A stretch of DNA of 64,000 bases. Origin: Stenotrophomonas nitritireducens (lineage in GTDB: Bacteria; Pseudomonadota; Gammaproteobacteria; Xanthomonadales; Xanthomonadaceae). Shown here in pieces: positions 9,358 through 18,973 of this stretch (positions are counted from its first letter, which is position 1; each line of letters begins with the position of its first letter). Below the pieces are notes generated by a model that did no database searches, was not told where the DNA came from, and saw nothing but the letters and a program-made list of their open reading frames with translations. The translations under genes were made by a program, and so were the position numbers. The DNA lies in the NCBI RefSeq assembly GCF_001431425.1, contig NZ_LDJG01000019.1:22674-86673 (forward strand), given 5' to 3'.

Positions 9358-9720
9358 ATGGCTCGAATCCTGTTGATCGAGGACTCACCGACCGACCGGG
9401 CGGTGTTCACGCAGTGGCTGGAAAAGGCCGGGCACGAGGTGCTCGCCACCGACAATGCCGAGGACGGCCTGCAGATGGCGCGCAGCCAGGCGCCGCAACT
9501 GGTGCTGATGGACGTGGTGCTGCCGGGCATGAGCGGCTTCCAGGCCACCCGCGCGCTGTCGCGCGACGAGGCCACCCGCGGCATTCCGGTGCTGATCGTC
9601 AGCACCAAGAGCATGGAGACCGACATGGCCTGGGGCATGCGCCAGGGCGCGTCGGATTACGTGGTGAAGCCGCCGCGCGAGGACGACCTGATCGCGCGGA
9701 TCAACAAACTGGTGGGTTGA
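9358..9720 (+). CDS. pilH: type IV pilus response regulator PilH
   Basis: A 120-residue CheY-like receiver starting at ATG with a GGGGG ribosome site eight bases upstream. Phosphoacceptor Asp52 (LMDVVLPGMSG) and Lys104 (YVVKPP) are present. In related systems PilH acts as a phosphate sink or retraction-side regulator opposite PilG. The stop codon overlaps the pilI start by one base (TGATG), showing translational coupling in the operon. Confidence 0.94.
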   Translation: MARILLIEDSPTDRAVFTQWLEKAGHEVLATDNAEDGLQMARSQAPQLVLMDVVLPGMSGFQATRALSRDEATRGIPVLIVSTKSMETDMAWGMRQGASDYVVKPPREDDLIARINKLVG

Positions 9721-10250
9721 TGCGATCTCCCTTCGACATCCTCGAGGCTTACGAGCAGCGCAGCCTGGCGCACGCGGTACAGCTGCCGGAGCGGCACTTC
9801 TCCACCGACGTGTGGCGCGGCGTCGGCTACCGCATCGGCGGCCGACGCCTGGTATCCGATTTCCGCGAGGTGGTCGAGATCGTGCCGATGCCGCCGGTCA
9901 CGCCGGTGCCCGGCGCGCAGCCGTGGCTGCTGGGCGTGGGCAACCTGCGCGGCAACCTGTTCCCGGTGGTGGACCTGAAGTACTTCCTGGAAGGGCAGCG
10001 CACCGTCCAGCAGGAAGGCCACCGCGTGCTGATCATGCGCCAGACCGGCGGCGACGTCGCCATCAGCATCGACGAACTCTACGGACAGCGCAGCTTCGAA
10101 CTGTCCACCCAGGTCCCGGCCGGCGACATCGCCCAGGGCCGCTACGCCCATTTCGTCGAGCATGCCTTCAACGATGGCGGCCACGACTGGGGCGTGTTCT
10201 CGCTTTCCCTGCTGTCGCGCACGCCTGAATTCCGGCAGGCCGCCGCCTGA
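9720..10250 (+). CDS. pilI: chemotaxis coupling protein PilI (CheW-like)
   Basis: A 176-residue protein consisting of a single CheW-like domain (about 35-170), with [20 protein letters not shown] typical of CheW. It would couple the receptor PilJ to the kinase ChpA. The start codon overlaps the pilH stop (TGATG), which fixes the start. Expected length and position between pilH and pilJ match the Chp/Pil gene order. Confidence 0.93.
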   Translation: MRSPFDILEAYEQRSLAHAVQLPERHFSTDVWRGVGYRIGGRRLVSDFREVVEIVPMPPVTPVPGAQPWLLGVGNLRGNLFPVVDLKYFLEGQRTVQQEGHRVLIMRQTGGDVAISIDELYGQRSFELSTQVPAGDIAQGRYAHFVEHAFNDGGHDWGVFSLSLLSRTPEFRQAAA

Positions 10251-10291
10251 GTGCGGGCCCGCCTTTCCGTATTGGATACCGAGGTCGAAAC

Positions 10292-12328
10292 ATGAGTACT
10301 GCTCCGGACGCCGCCAAGACCGGCAAGCTTGGCAACGTGGGTACCAATTTCTGGCTGGGCCTGCTGGTACTGTCGATGATCGTGTTCGGCGCCAACACCG
10401 GCGTCGCGACCTGGCAGGGCAGCCGCCTGGCAGGCGCGGGCACCGGCGCGGCCGACCTGCAGGTGCTGTCGCAGCAGCTGGCCAACCAGGGCCGCGAGGC
10501 GGTGGCGGGCAACCGCGAGGCCTACGCCGCGTTCAAGGACACCCGTGCCAAGGTCGACCGCACCGTGGGCGAGCTGAAGAGCCGCTTCGGCGAGGAAGCC
10601 GGCGTGGCCGCACCGCTGCGCCAGCTGGTCGAGACCTGGCAGCCGCTGTCCAAGAACGCCGAACAGATCGTGGCCAGCGAGCCCGCCGTCCTGGCGCTGG
10701 CCGGCAACGCCGACAGCTTCGTCGGCGCGGTGCCGCAGCTGCAGGCACAGCTGAACGAAGTGGTGCGCGCGATGACCGCCGGCGGCGCCCAGTCCACGCA
10801 GATCTACAACGGCCTGCAGCAGGTCGTGGTGGTCGGCTCCATGGCCCGCCGCGTCACCGAAATCCGTGCTGGCGGCCCCGGCGCCAGCGGTGCCGGCGAT
10901 GCGCTGGCGCGCGACATGACCGTGTTCACCCAGGTGCTCGAAGGCCTGCGCAGCGGCAACGAAGAGCTGGGCATCGCCGCGGTGCGCAACCCCAACGCGC
11001 AGGTGGCGCTGGAGCAGTCGACCACCCAGTGGACCAAGATGAAGAAGGACGCCGACGCGATCCTGGCCAGCTCGCGCAACCTGTTCGCCGCGCAGTCCTC
11101 GGCCGCGGCGCTGGCCAGCGGCTCGGACCGCATGCTGGACAACAGCCGCAAGCTGTTCGATGCCTTCTCCGCATTCGGTTCCACCCGCGACACCCGCATC
11201 TTCCCGAACTTCTGGTGGAGCGTGGTGTTCGGCGCGCTGTCGGTGCTGTCGATCATCGGCTTCGTGTGGAGCACGGTGCGCAGCCGGTCGCGCGAACAGG
11301 AACTGCGCTACCAGACCCAGGTGGAATTCAACAGCCGCAACCAGCAGGCGATCATGCGGCTGCTGGACGAAATCAGCTCGCTGGGCGAAGGCGACCTGAC
11401 GGTCAAGGCCTCGGTGACCGAGGACATGACCGGCGCCATCGCCGACGCCATCAACTACGCCGTGGACGAACTGCGGCACCTGGTGACCACGATCAACGAC
11501 ATCTCCAGCAAGGTGGCGGTGTCGGCGCAGGAAACCCAGGCCACGGCCATGCAGCTGGCCGAAGCAGCCGGCCACCAGGCCGACGAGATCACCAGCGCCT
11601 CGGACCGCATCGGCGAGATCGCGACCTCCATCGAGCAGGTGTCGCGCAACTCCAGCGAGTCGGCCGAAGTGGCGCAGCGCTCGGTGGTCATCGCCACCGA
11701 GGGCGCCGGCGTGGTGCGCCAGACCATCCAGGGCATGGACCAGATCCGCGACCAGATCCAGGAAACCTCCAAGCGCATCAAGCGCCTGGGCGAGTCCTCG
11801 CAGGAAATCGGCTCGATCGTGGAACTGATCAACGACATTTCCGAGCAGACCAACATCCTGGCGTTGAACGCGGCGGTGCAGGCGGCATCGGCCGGCGAGG
11901 CGGGCCGCGGCTTCGCGGTCGTGGCCGACGAAGTGCAGCGGCTGGCAGAACGCACCTCCGGCGCGACCCGCCGGATCGAAGGCCTGGTGCAGGCCATCCA
12001 GGCCGATACCAACGAAGCGGTGACCTCGATGGAGCAGACCACCGCCGAAGTGGTGTCGGGTGCGCGCCTGGCCGAGGACGCCGGTACCGCGCTGACCGAA
12101 ATCGAACGCGTGTCCAACGCGCTCAACACCTTGATCAAGAACATCTCCATCGCCGCACACCAGCAGGCCGCCGCCGCTACCGACATCACCCAGACCATGG
12201 GCGTGATCCGGCAGATCACCGGCCAGACCTCGCAGGGTGCCGGGCAGACCGCCGATTCGCTTGGACAGCTCAACCAGCTGGCCGCGGACCTGCGCCGTTC
12301 GGTGGCCGACTTCAAGCTGCCGGCCTGA
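10292..12328 (+). CDS. pilJ: pilus methyl-accepting chemoreceptor PilJ
   Basis: A 678-residue membrane receptor. A first membrane segment (about 17-39) and a second (about 307-329) flank a periplasmic helical sensor; then comes a HAMP-like stretch ([16 protein letters not shown]) and a methyl-accepting signalling domain whose tip reads [20 protein letters not shown] and [19 protein letters not shown]. PilJ feeds surface and pilus-tension signals to ChpA. A GAGG ribosome site precedes the ATG. In this cluster no methyltransferase gene (pilK/cheR) follows, and the CheB-like protein further downstream lacks its catalytic residues, so methylation-based adaptation of PilJ is doubtful. Confidence 0.95.
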   Translation: MSTAPDAAKTGKLGNVGTNFWLGLLVLSMIVFGANTGVATWQGSRLAGAGTGAADLQVLSQQLANQGREAVAGNREAYAAFKDTRAKVDRTVGELKSRFGEEAGVAAPLRQLVETWQPLSKNAEQIVASEPAVLALAGNADSFVGAVPQLQAQLNEVVRAMTAGGAQSTQIYNGLQQVVVVGSMARRVTEIRAGGPGASGAGDALARDMTVFTQVLEGLRSGNEELGIAAVRNPNAQVALEQSTTQWTKMKKDADAILASSRNLFAAQSSAAALASGSDRMLDNSRKLFDAFSAFGSTRDTRIFPNFWWSVVFGALSVLSIIGFVWSTVRSRSREQELRYQTQVEFNSRNQQAIMRLLDEISSLGEGDLTVKASVTEDMTGAIADAINYAVDELRHLVTTINDISSKVAVSAQETQATAMQLAEAAGHQADEITSASDRIGEIATSIEQVSRNSSESAEVAQRSVVIATEGAGVVRQTIQGMDQIRDQIQETSKRIKRLGESSQEIGSIVELINDISEQTNILALNAAVQAASAGEAGRGFAVVADEVQRLAERTSGATRRIEGLVQAIQADTNEAVTSMEQTTAEVVSGARLAEDAGTALTEIERVSNALNTLIKNISIAAHQQAAAATDITQTMGVIRQITGQTSQGAGQTADSLGQLNQLAADLRRSVADFKLPA

Positions 12329-12436
12329 ACCGGTTGAACGGGCGGGGATGGAAAGGAACCAGCAGATGATGTGTCGTCATACCGCAGAGCAGGGCCGCCC
12401 GGACGGCATGCGAACGATGCTGCACGGGGGAGTGCG

Positions 12437-15400
12437 ATGAGTACCTTGCGCGATGCGATGAGCCACGCGGCGCTGGGCTGGGTCAAGCCCGAGCTGGACG
12501 AGACCCTGCGCCAGGCGCGCAGCGAGATCGAGTACTTCGTCGAGGACCCGGCCGACACCAGCCGCATGCGCTTCTGCGCCGGCTACCTGCACCAGGTGCA
12601 GGGCACGCTGCGCATGGTCGAGCTGTATGCCCCGGCGATGGTGGCCGAGGAACTGGAACTGCTGGCCGACGCCGTGCGCGATGGCGCCGTGCCGGACCGC
12701 GACGAGGCCTGCGCCACCCTGATGCGCGGCACCGTGCTGCTGCCCGACTACCTGGAGCGCCTGCAGAACGGCCACCGCGACATTCCGATCGTGCTGCTGC
12801 CGCTGCTCAACGAGATCCGCGCCGCGCGCGCCGCCGAGGGCATCAACGAAGGCGTGCTGCTGGCCTTCGACCCGGAAGCGGGCAAGGCCAGCGAGGCCGA
12901 ACTGGAACACGCGCGCGGCAGCCTGCAGGGACGCAACCGCGAACTGCTGGACACTGTCGGCAACGCGGTGAAGGAAGAACTGCTGCGCATCAAGGATGCG
13001 CTGGACCTGCACGTGCGCCTGGGCGGCGCGACCGCCGACCTGCAGGCCCAGGTCAACGAACTGGGCGCCGTGTCCGACACGCTGGGCGTGATGGGACTGG
13101 GCGTGGCCCGCGGCGTGGTCGCGCAGCAGCGCGACGCGCTGCGCGAAGTGGTGGATGGCAGCCGTCCCATGGACGACAACCTGCTGCTCGACATCGCCGG
13201 CGCGCTGCTTTACGTCGACGCCTCGCTGGACGACCAGGTCGCCTACCTCGGCGCCACCCTGGAGGGCGACGAGGATCCGGCCGCGGTGGAGACCCGGCGC
13301 ACGGTCGAGGTGCTGGCGCACGAGGCCATCGCCAATTTCGCGGCCGCGCGCGAGGCCTTCGTCGCCTTCATCGAGACCAACTGGGAGCACGCGCGCCTGC
13401 AGGACGTGCCGCGCCTGCTGGACGAGGTTTCCGGCGCGCTGCGCATGCTCGATCTGCAGGCGCCGGCGGACTACATGAACGGCATCCGCCAGTACATCGG
13501 CGTCGAACTGATCGGGCGCAGGCGCATTCCCGGCGGGCGCCAGCTGGACACGCTGGCCGATGCCATGGCCAGCCTCGAGTACTACCTCGAAGCGCTGCGC
13601 GAGCGGCGCCCGGGCCGCGAGGAAATCCTGGACATCACCCGCAGCAGCCTGGAGGCGCTGCGCTATTGGCCGGTGCCCGTGGCAGGTGCGCAGGAGGAGG
13701 CCGCTCCGGCGATGTCGGAGACGGTCGCGGCGTTTGCCGTGGAGGAAGCCCCGGACCTGCGGGAAACGCAGGACGTCGCGCCCTCCGTCGACGACGCGCG
13801 GCAGCCGTCCGCCGCGCCTGTGGTACAGGAAGCCGCCGCCGCGCCCTTCGCGCCGCCGGCCCGGCCGCTGGTGTTCGGCGACGCCATCCATGCGTTCACG
13901 GCGCCGGCTTCGCCGGTAGCGGCCACCGAGCCACCGCCGCTGCCGCCGTTGGATGCCGCTTCTGATTTCCCGGCGTTCGATCCGGTGGCTGCCGAAGGTC
14001 TGTCCGTCGCGACGGAAGGCGATGCCCCGACCGTCGCGCCGCTGGACTTCGATGCCGGCTTCGAGCCGGCGCCGGGCACGACGCCCGGCGCTGGCCTGCC
14101 GCAGGCGGATCACCTGGCTTCCAGCGGATTCCTGGCCTTCGACCCGATCGCCGCGGAAGCGGAAACGGCGTCGCATACGGACATCGTGCTGGAGCCTTTC
14201 GTCGCCGATGCCGGCGAAGATACCGCCGAGGCGCATACCGGGTCCCACGAATTCCTTGCCTTCGACCCGGTCAGTGCCGAGCCATGGGCGCCGGTCGAGG
14301 AAGCATCCGCAGCGGGCGGCGCCGATGCGCTGCTGCCCATCGATGCATCGTCGTTCGAATTCACTCCCGAGGAGCCGGTTGCCGAGCCGGTCATGGTGGA
14401 CGCGGCGCCCACCGACGCCGCCACGTCGGAAGCCGAAGCTCCGGCCGTCGCAGGCCCGGCCGGCGAGGCGCCCGCGGCGGACAGCGAAATGGCGGCCTTC
14501 ATGGCCGAACTGGACAAGGCCGCCGCCTCCTTCGATCCTCTCGCGGCCCCGGTCGACGCGGCGCCTGCCGTGCCGGCACCGGCCGAAACGGCTGTCCCTC
14601 CCGCACAGGCCGGCGAAGGCCTGGACGGCGGCTTCGACAACGATGCCGAGCAGATCGACCAGGACATCCGCGATGTCTTCATCGAAGAGTTCGACGAAGA
14701 GCTGCTGAACCTGGGCCGCCTGCTGCCGGCATGGCGCGCCGCGCCGGACAGCGTGGAACGCCTGCGCCCGGTGCGGCGCGTGTTCCATACGCTCAAGGGC
14801 AGCGGCCGCCTGGTCGGCGCGCGCACGCTGGGCGAGTTCAGCTGGAAGATCGAGAGCATGCTCAACCGCGTGCTCGACGGCAGCCGTCCGGCAAGCCCGG
14901 CGGTGGTGGCCCTGGTCAACCAGGCCTATGAGGTGTTGCCGCAGTTCAATGCCGCCCTGCGCGACAACGGCCGCATCCATGCCGATGTGCCGGGCCTGCA
15001 GGACATCGCCGACCGCGTCGCCGCCGGCGAGGAGGCCTTTTATGTCGCTGGCGCCGGCGTGGCGCCCGCTGCGCCCCCGGCCGCCGCACCGGTGGCCGCG
15101 ACTCCTGCCGCCAGCGGTACGCCGGCTTCGGTGGACAGCGTGCTGCGCGAGATCCTTGAAGCCGAAGTGGGCCAGCACCTGGCCACGGTCGAGGCCTGGC
15201 TGTCGCAGTCGCGCCCCGAGCCGCAGCCGGTGAGCGAGGAACTGCTGCGCGCCGTACACACCATGAGCGGCGCCTTCGCGATGACCGAGGTGCCGGAGAT
15301 CACCGCGGTGACCGCGCCGGTCGAGTCGTTCGTGAAGCGCTCGCTCGCCAACGCGGTGGTCCCGTCTGCCGACGGCGTCTCCGCGCTGGGCGAGGCCGCC

Positions 15401-18400
15401 ATCGCCGTGGCCACCACCATCACCGCGCTGCAGGCGCCGTCGCCGCTGATCCCGTCGTTCGCACCGCTGGCCGCGCGCCTGCAGGCGCTGGCCGATGCCT
15501 TGCCGGAGGTGCAGTGGCCGCCGCAGGTGCACGAGGGGATCGACGACGAAGACCTGGCGGCCGTGCCAGCGCCCGCCGCCGACGCGGAACCGGCCCCGGC
15601 ATCGCTGCCGGTGGCCGGGGAACTGGCCGGCATCGGCGACCTTTCCGCCTATTTCGATCCCGCGCTGCTGGAGGCCTCGTTCGCCGGCCTGCCGGCTCAG
15701 GACGCCGCCGATCATCCGCCGGTGGAAGCCGAAGCGCCTGCTGCCGGCAGCGAAGCGCCGGCCGAGGTGTCGGTCTTCGACTGGCCGGCCGAGCCGGAAA
15801 GCGAAGCGCAGCCGGAAGTCCCGGGCCTGCCGCACGATGCGCTGGATACGCACCCGGCGCCGGGCGGATCGATGGACGACGCCGGAACCGCTCCGTCGCT
15901 GGACAGCATCGCGCCGGAAGAATACGCGGGCACCGAACTGGTGGCCGAGCCGGTGATGGAAGAAGCGCCGGCCGACGTCGAGACCGTCGAGGGGGCGTTG
16001 GACGAGGTGCCGGTCGCGGTATCCGTCGAGGAACCGGAGCCTTCCGGACAGCCGCAGGTGGACGATGCCGGTGCCGCGCAGGCGCCTGCAATCGAGGAAG
16101 CACTGGCTGGCGATGCCGGCGCCGTGTCCGATGACCTGAATGCCGCACCGGTCGTGGAAGAAACGGTCGCTCCGGACGAGCTGATGCCGGAAGTTGCCGA
16201 AGCAGCTGCCGGGCATGAGGGAACGGTCGAAGTCGCCGTCGAGACCGCAGAAGACGAAACTGTCGCCGAATCCGAATCCGAATCCGAATCCGAATCCGAA
16301 TCCGAATCCGAAGCCGAAGCCGAAGCCGAAGCCGAAGCCGAAGCCGAAGTACCGGTCGCCGAGGCGCCGGTCGAACTGGCGCCGCTGACCACGCCGGTGC
16401 AGGAAGCCGCGGCTCCCGCGGCCGCCGCCGAAGCGGCTGCCTTCGATGCCGGCCCGCTCGACTTCGACGACCTCGACCGCGAACTGGTCGATATCTTCGT
16501 CGAGGAAGGCAAGGACCTGCTCGACCACTGCGACCGGCTCATCAGCGAACTGCGTTCGGCGCCGGAAGACCGCGAACTGCTGGCCGGGCTGCAGCGCGAC
16601 CTGCACACGCTCAAGGGCGGCGCGCGCATGGCCGGCATCAACGCCATCGGCGACCTTGGCCACGGCATCGAATCGCTGCTGGAAGCAGTGGCGGCCAGTC
16701 GCACCGAGATCGGCCGCGGCGACGTGCAGCTGCTGGAGCGCGGTTTCGACCGCCTGCACCAGTTGCTGATCCGTACCGGCGCGCACCGCGCGGTGCAGAT
16801 GCCGGCCGATCTCATCGAGGCGTTCGAAACCCGCACCGCTGGTCGCGCCGAAGCGCTGGAAGCGGCGATGGTCATGCCGGACGCCGCGACGCAGCTGGCG
16901 GAACCGGTCGAATCGACGCCGGTCGCCGAAGCGGAAACGTTGCCGGAACCGGAAGCGACGGTCACCGATGTGGCGCCGCTGTCGGCGGCAGAGGCCGGCG
17001 ACGCTGCCGCCTTGGACGTTCCGTCCGCCATGGAAGCGGCTTACGCCGCCGATACGCGGGCCAGCGAACCGCAGACGCTGGCGCCTGCCGGAATCGCCGC
17101 CGAGCCCTTGTCGGCACCGGTGGTCGAAGCGCAGGCCGTCGACGAGGAAGGCGCGACCCGTACCCAGGAACAGGTGCGCGTCCGCGCCGACCTGCTCGAC
17201 CGCCTGGTCAACCACGCAGGTGAAGTCGCGATCTACCGCTCGCGCCTGGAACAGCAGCTGGGCGCGTTCCGCAGCGCCATGGGCGAGCTGGACCGCACCA
17301 ACGCCCGTCTGCGCGACCAGCTGCGCCGCCTGGACCTCGAGACCGAGGCGCAGATCGTCGCCCGCTACCGCCGCGAGCAGGAGCAGGCCGACCAGGCGTT
17401 CGATCCGCTGGAGCTGGACCGCTTCTCCACGCTGCAGCAGCTCAGCCGCGCGTTGAACGAATCGGCGGCCGACCTTGGCGGCCTGCAGGGCGTGCTCGAC
17501 GACCTGTCGCGCAATTACGACGCCCTGCTGCAGCAGCAGTCGCGCGTCAGCTCGGAACTGCAGGACGGCCTGATGCGCGCGCGCATGGTGCCGTTCGACG
17601 GCCTGGTGCCGCGCCTGCGCCGCGTGGTGCGGCAAGCCGCGCACGACATCGACAAGCAGGTGCACCTGAACCTGGAAGGTACGCACGGCGAACTCGACCG
17701 CAACGTGCTCGACCGCATGGTCGCGCCGTTGGAGCACATGCTGCGCAACTCCGTAGCCCACGGTCTGGAGACGCCGGAACAGCGCGTCGCCGCCGGCAAG
17801 CCCGAGGAAGGCAGCATCACCCTGCGCCTGCGCCGCGAAGGTTCGGAAATCGTGCTGGAAGTGGCCGACGACGGCGCCGGCCTGGACCGCGAGGCGATCC
17901 GCCGCCGCGGTGAGCAGCGCGGCCTGATCCAGCCCGGCGAACAGCTCGACGACGCGCAGCTGGACAACCTCATCTTCGCCTCCGGCTTCAGCACCAGCGA
18001 GCAGGTCAGCCAGCTCGCCGGCCGCGGCGTGGGCATGGACGTGGTGCGCAACGAAGTCCGCCAGCTCGGTGGCTCGGTGGACATCCACTCGGTCCGCGGT
18101 CAGGGCGTCACCTTCACCCTGCGCCTGCCGCAGACGCTGGCCGTCACCCAGGCCGTGTTCGTGCGCATCGGCGAGACCACCTTCGCCGTGCCGGTGGCCT
18201 CGGTCAGCGGCATCGGCCGCATCGCCCGCGAGCGCTTCGAGTCCGGCGAGGGCGGTTACCACTACAACGGTGAGGATTTCGCGCTGCACGACCTCGGCAC
18301 GCTGGTCGGGCAGGCCGCGGCCAAGGCCGAAGGCCAGCCGCAGATCCCGCTGCTGCTGGTGCGCGCGGGCGACCTGCGCGCCGCCGTGGCGATCGACCAG

Positions 18401-18973
18401 GTGCTGGGCAACCGCGAAATCGTGGTCAAGCCGGTGGGCCTGCAGATCGCCTCGGTGCCGGGCATCTACGGCGCCACCATCACCGGTGAAGGCAACGTGG
18501 TGGTGATCCTGGACGTGGCGCCGCTGGTGCGCCGCCACCTGTCGCAGCCGCAGCAGCCGGTGGAAGTCGCCGCGATCGGCCAGCAGCGCCATGTGCCGCT
18601 GGTGATGGTGGTGGACGACTCGCTGACCATGCGCAAGGTCACCGGCCGCGTGCTGGAACGCCACAACTTCGAGGTGGTGGTTGCGCGCGATGGCGTCGAG
18701 GCGCTGGAACGGCTGGAGGAGCGCGTACCGGACCTGATGCTGCTGGACATCGAGATGCCGCGCATGGATGGCTACGAACTGGCCACCGCGATGCGCGCCG
18801 ACCCGCGCTACAGGGAGGTGCCGATCGTGATGATCACCTCGCGCAGCGGCGACAAGCACCGCCAGCGCGCATTCGAGATCGGCGTGCAGCGCTATCTCGG
18901 CAAGCCGTACCAGGAGCTGGATCTGATGCGCAATGTCTATGACCTGCTGGGGATCGCCCGTGTCCGCGAGTGA
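12437..18973 (+). CDS. chpA: hybrid chemotaxis histidine kinase ChpA (PilL) with several Hpt domains
   Basis: A 2178-residue CheA hybrid kinase of the type IV pilus chemosensory system. After an N-terminal helical FimL-like region (1-420) and an acidic Ala/Glu/Pro linker, Hpt domains are seen at His784 (FHTLKGSGRL), His941 (VHTMSGAF, where the usual Lys is Ser) and His1390 (LHTLKGGARM). Dimerisation and ATPase domains follow (LRNSVAHGLETPEQR near 1770; DDGAGLDRE; GRGVGMDVVRNEVRQLGGS), then CheW and a C-terminal receiver with Asp2104 (LLDIEMPRMDG). The ATG at 12437 is chosen because GGGGGAG lies just upstream; an upstream GTG at 12371 in the same frame has no such site. The linker contains an in-frame hexanucleotide repeat and a repeated FxAFDP motif. 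Its end overlaps the next gene. Confidence 0.96.
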   Translation: MSTLRDAMSHAALGWVKPELDETLRQARSEIEYFVEDPADTSRMRFCAGYLHQVQGTLRMVELYAPAMVAEELELLADAVRDGAVPDRDEACATLMRGTVLLPDYLERLQNGHRDIPIVLLPLLNEIRAARAAEGINEGVLLAFDPEAGKASEAELEHARGSLQGRNRELLDTVGNAVKEELLRIKDALDLHVRLGGATADLQAQVNELGAVSDTLGVMGLGVARGVVAQQRDALREVVDGSRPMDDNLLLDIAGALLYVDASLDDQVAYLGATLEGDEDPAAVETRRTVEVLAHEAIANFAAAREAFVAFIETNWEHARLQDVPRLLDEVSGALRMLDLQAPADYMNGIRQYIGVELIGRRRIPGGRQLDTLADAMASLEYYLEALRERRPGREEILDITRSSLEALRYWPVPVAGAQEEAAPAMSETVAAFAVEEAPDLRETQDVAPSVDDARQPSAAPVVQEAAAAPFAPPARPLVFGDAIHAFTAPASPVAATEPPPLPPLDAASDFPAFDPVAAEGLSVATEGDAPTVAPLDFDAGFEPAPGTTPGAGLPQADHLASSGFLAFDPIAAEAETASHTDIVLEPFVADAGEDTAEAHTGSHEFLAFDPVSAEPWAPVEEASAAGGADALLPIDASSFEFTPEEPVAEPVMVDAAPTDAATSEAEAPAVAGPAGEAPAADSEMAAFMAELDKAAASFDPLAAPVDAAPAVPAPAETAVPPAQAGEGLDGGFDNDAEQIDQDIRDVFIEEFDEELLNLGRLLPAWRAAPDSVERLRPVRRVFHTLKGSGRLVGARTLGEFSWKIESMLNRVLDGSRPASPAVVALVNQAYEVLPQFNAALRDNGRIHADVPGLQDIADRVAAGEEAFYVAGAGVAPAAPPAAAPVAATPAASGTPASVDSVLREILEAEVGQHLATVEAWLSQSRPEPQPVSEELLRAVHTMSGAFAMTEVPEITAVTAPVESFVKRSLANAVVPSADGVSALGEAAIAVATTITALQAPSPLIPSFAPLAARLQALADALPEVQWPPQVHEGIDDEDLAAVPAPAADAEPAPASLPVAGELAGIGDLSAYFDPALLEASFAGLPAQDAADHPPVEAEAPAAGSEAPAEVSVFDWPAEPESEAQPEVPGLPHDALDTHPAPGGSMDDAGTAPSLDSIAPEEYAGTELVAEPVMEEAPADVETVEGALDEVPVAVSVEEPEPSGQPQVDDAGAAQAPAIEEALAGDAGAVSDDLNAAPVVEETVAPDELMPEVAEAAAGHEGTVEVAVETAEDETVAESESESESESESESEAEAEAEAEAEAEVPVAEAPVELAPLTTPVQEAAAPAAAAEAAAFDAGPLDFDDLDRELVDIFVEEGKDLLDHCDRLISELRSAPEDRELLAGLQRDLHTLKGGARMAGINAIGDLGHGIESLLEAVAASRTEIGRGDVQLLERGFDRLHQLLIRTGAHRAVQMPADLIEAFETRTAGRAEALEAAMVMPDAATQLAEPVESTPVAEAETLPEPEATVTDVAPLSAAEAGDAAALDVPSAMEAAYAADTRASEPQTLAPAGIAAEPLSAPVVEAQAVDEEGATRTQEQVRVRADLLDRLVNHAGEVAIYRSRLEQQLGAFRSAMGELDRTNARLRDQLRRLDLETEAQIVARYRREQEQADQAFDPLELDRFSTLQQLSRALNESAADLGGLQGVLDDLSRNYDALLQQQSRVSSELQDGLMRARMVPFDGLVPRLRRVVRQAAHDIDKQVHLNLEGTHGELDRNVLDRMVAPLEHMLRNSVAHGLETPEQRVAAGKPEEGSITLRLRREGSEIVLEVADDGAGLDREAIRRRGEQRGLIQPGEQLDDAQLDNLIFASGFSTSEQVSQLAGRGVGMDVVRNEVRQLGGSVDIHSVRGQGVTFTLRLPQTLAVTQAVFVRIGETTFAVPVASVSGIGRIARERFESGEGGYHYNGEDFALHDLGTLVGQAAAKAEGQPQIPLLLVRAGDLRAAVAIDQVLGNREIVVKPVGLQIASVPGIYGATITGEGNVVVILDVAPLVRRHLSQPQQPVEVAAIGQQRHVPLVMVVDDSLTMRKVTGRVLERHNFEVVVARDGVEALERLEERVPDLMLLDIEMPRMDGYELATAMRADPRYREVPIVMITSRSGDKHRQRAFEIGVQRYLGKPYQELDLMRNVYDLLGIARVRE
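16268..16345 (+). repeat. in-frame hexanucleotide microsatellite in chpA
   Basis: Seven perfect GAATCC units (16268-16309) run into six perfect GAAGCC units (16310-16345). They encode (Glu-Ser)7(Glu-Ala)6 in the linker before the third Hpt domain. Because each unit is six bases, gain or loss of units changes linker length without breaking the frame. Confidence 0.97.
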
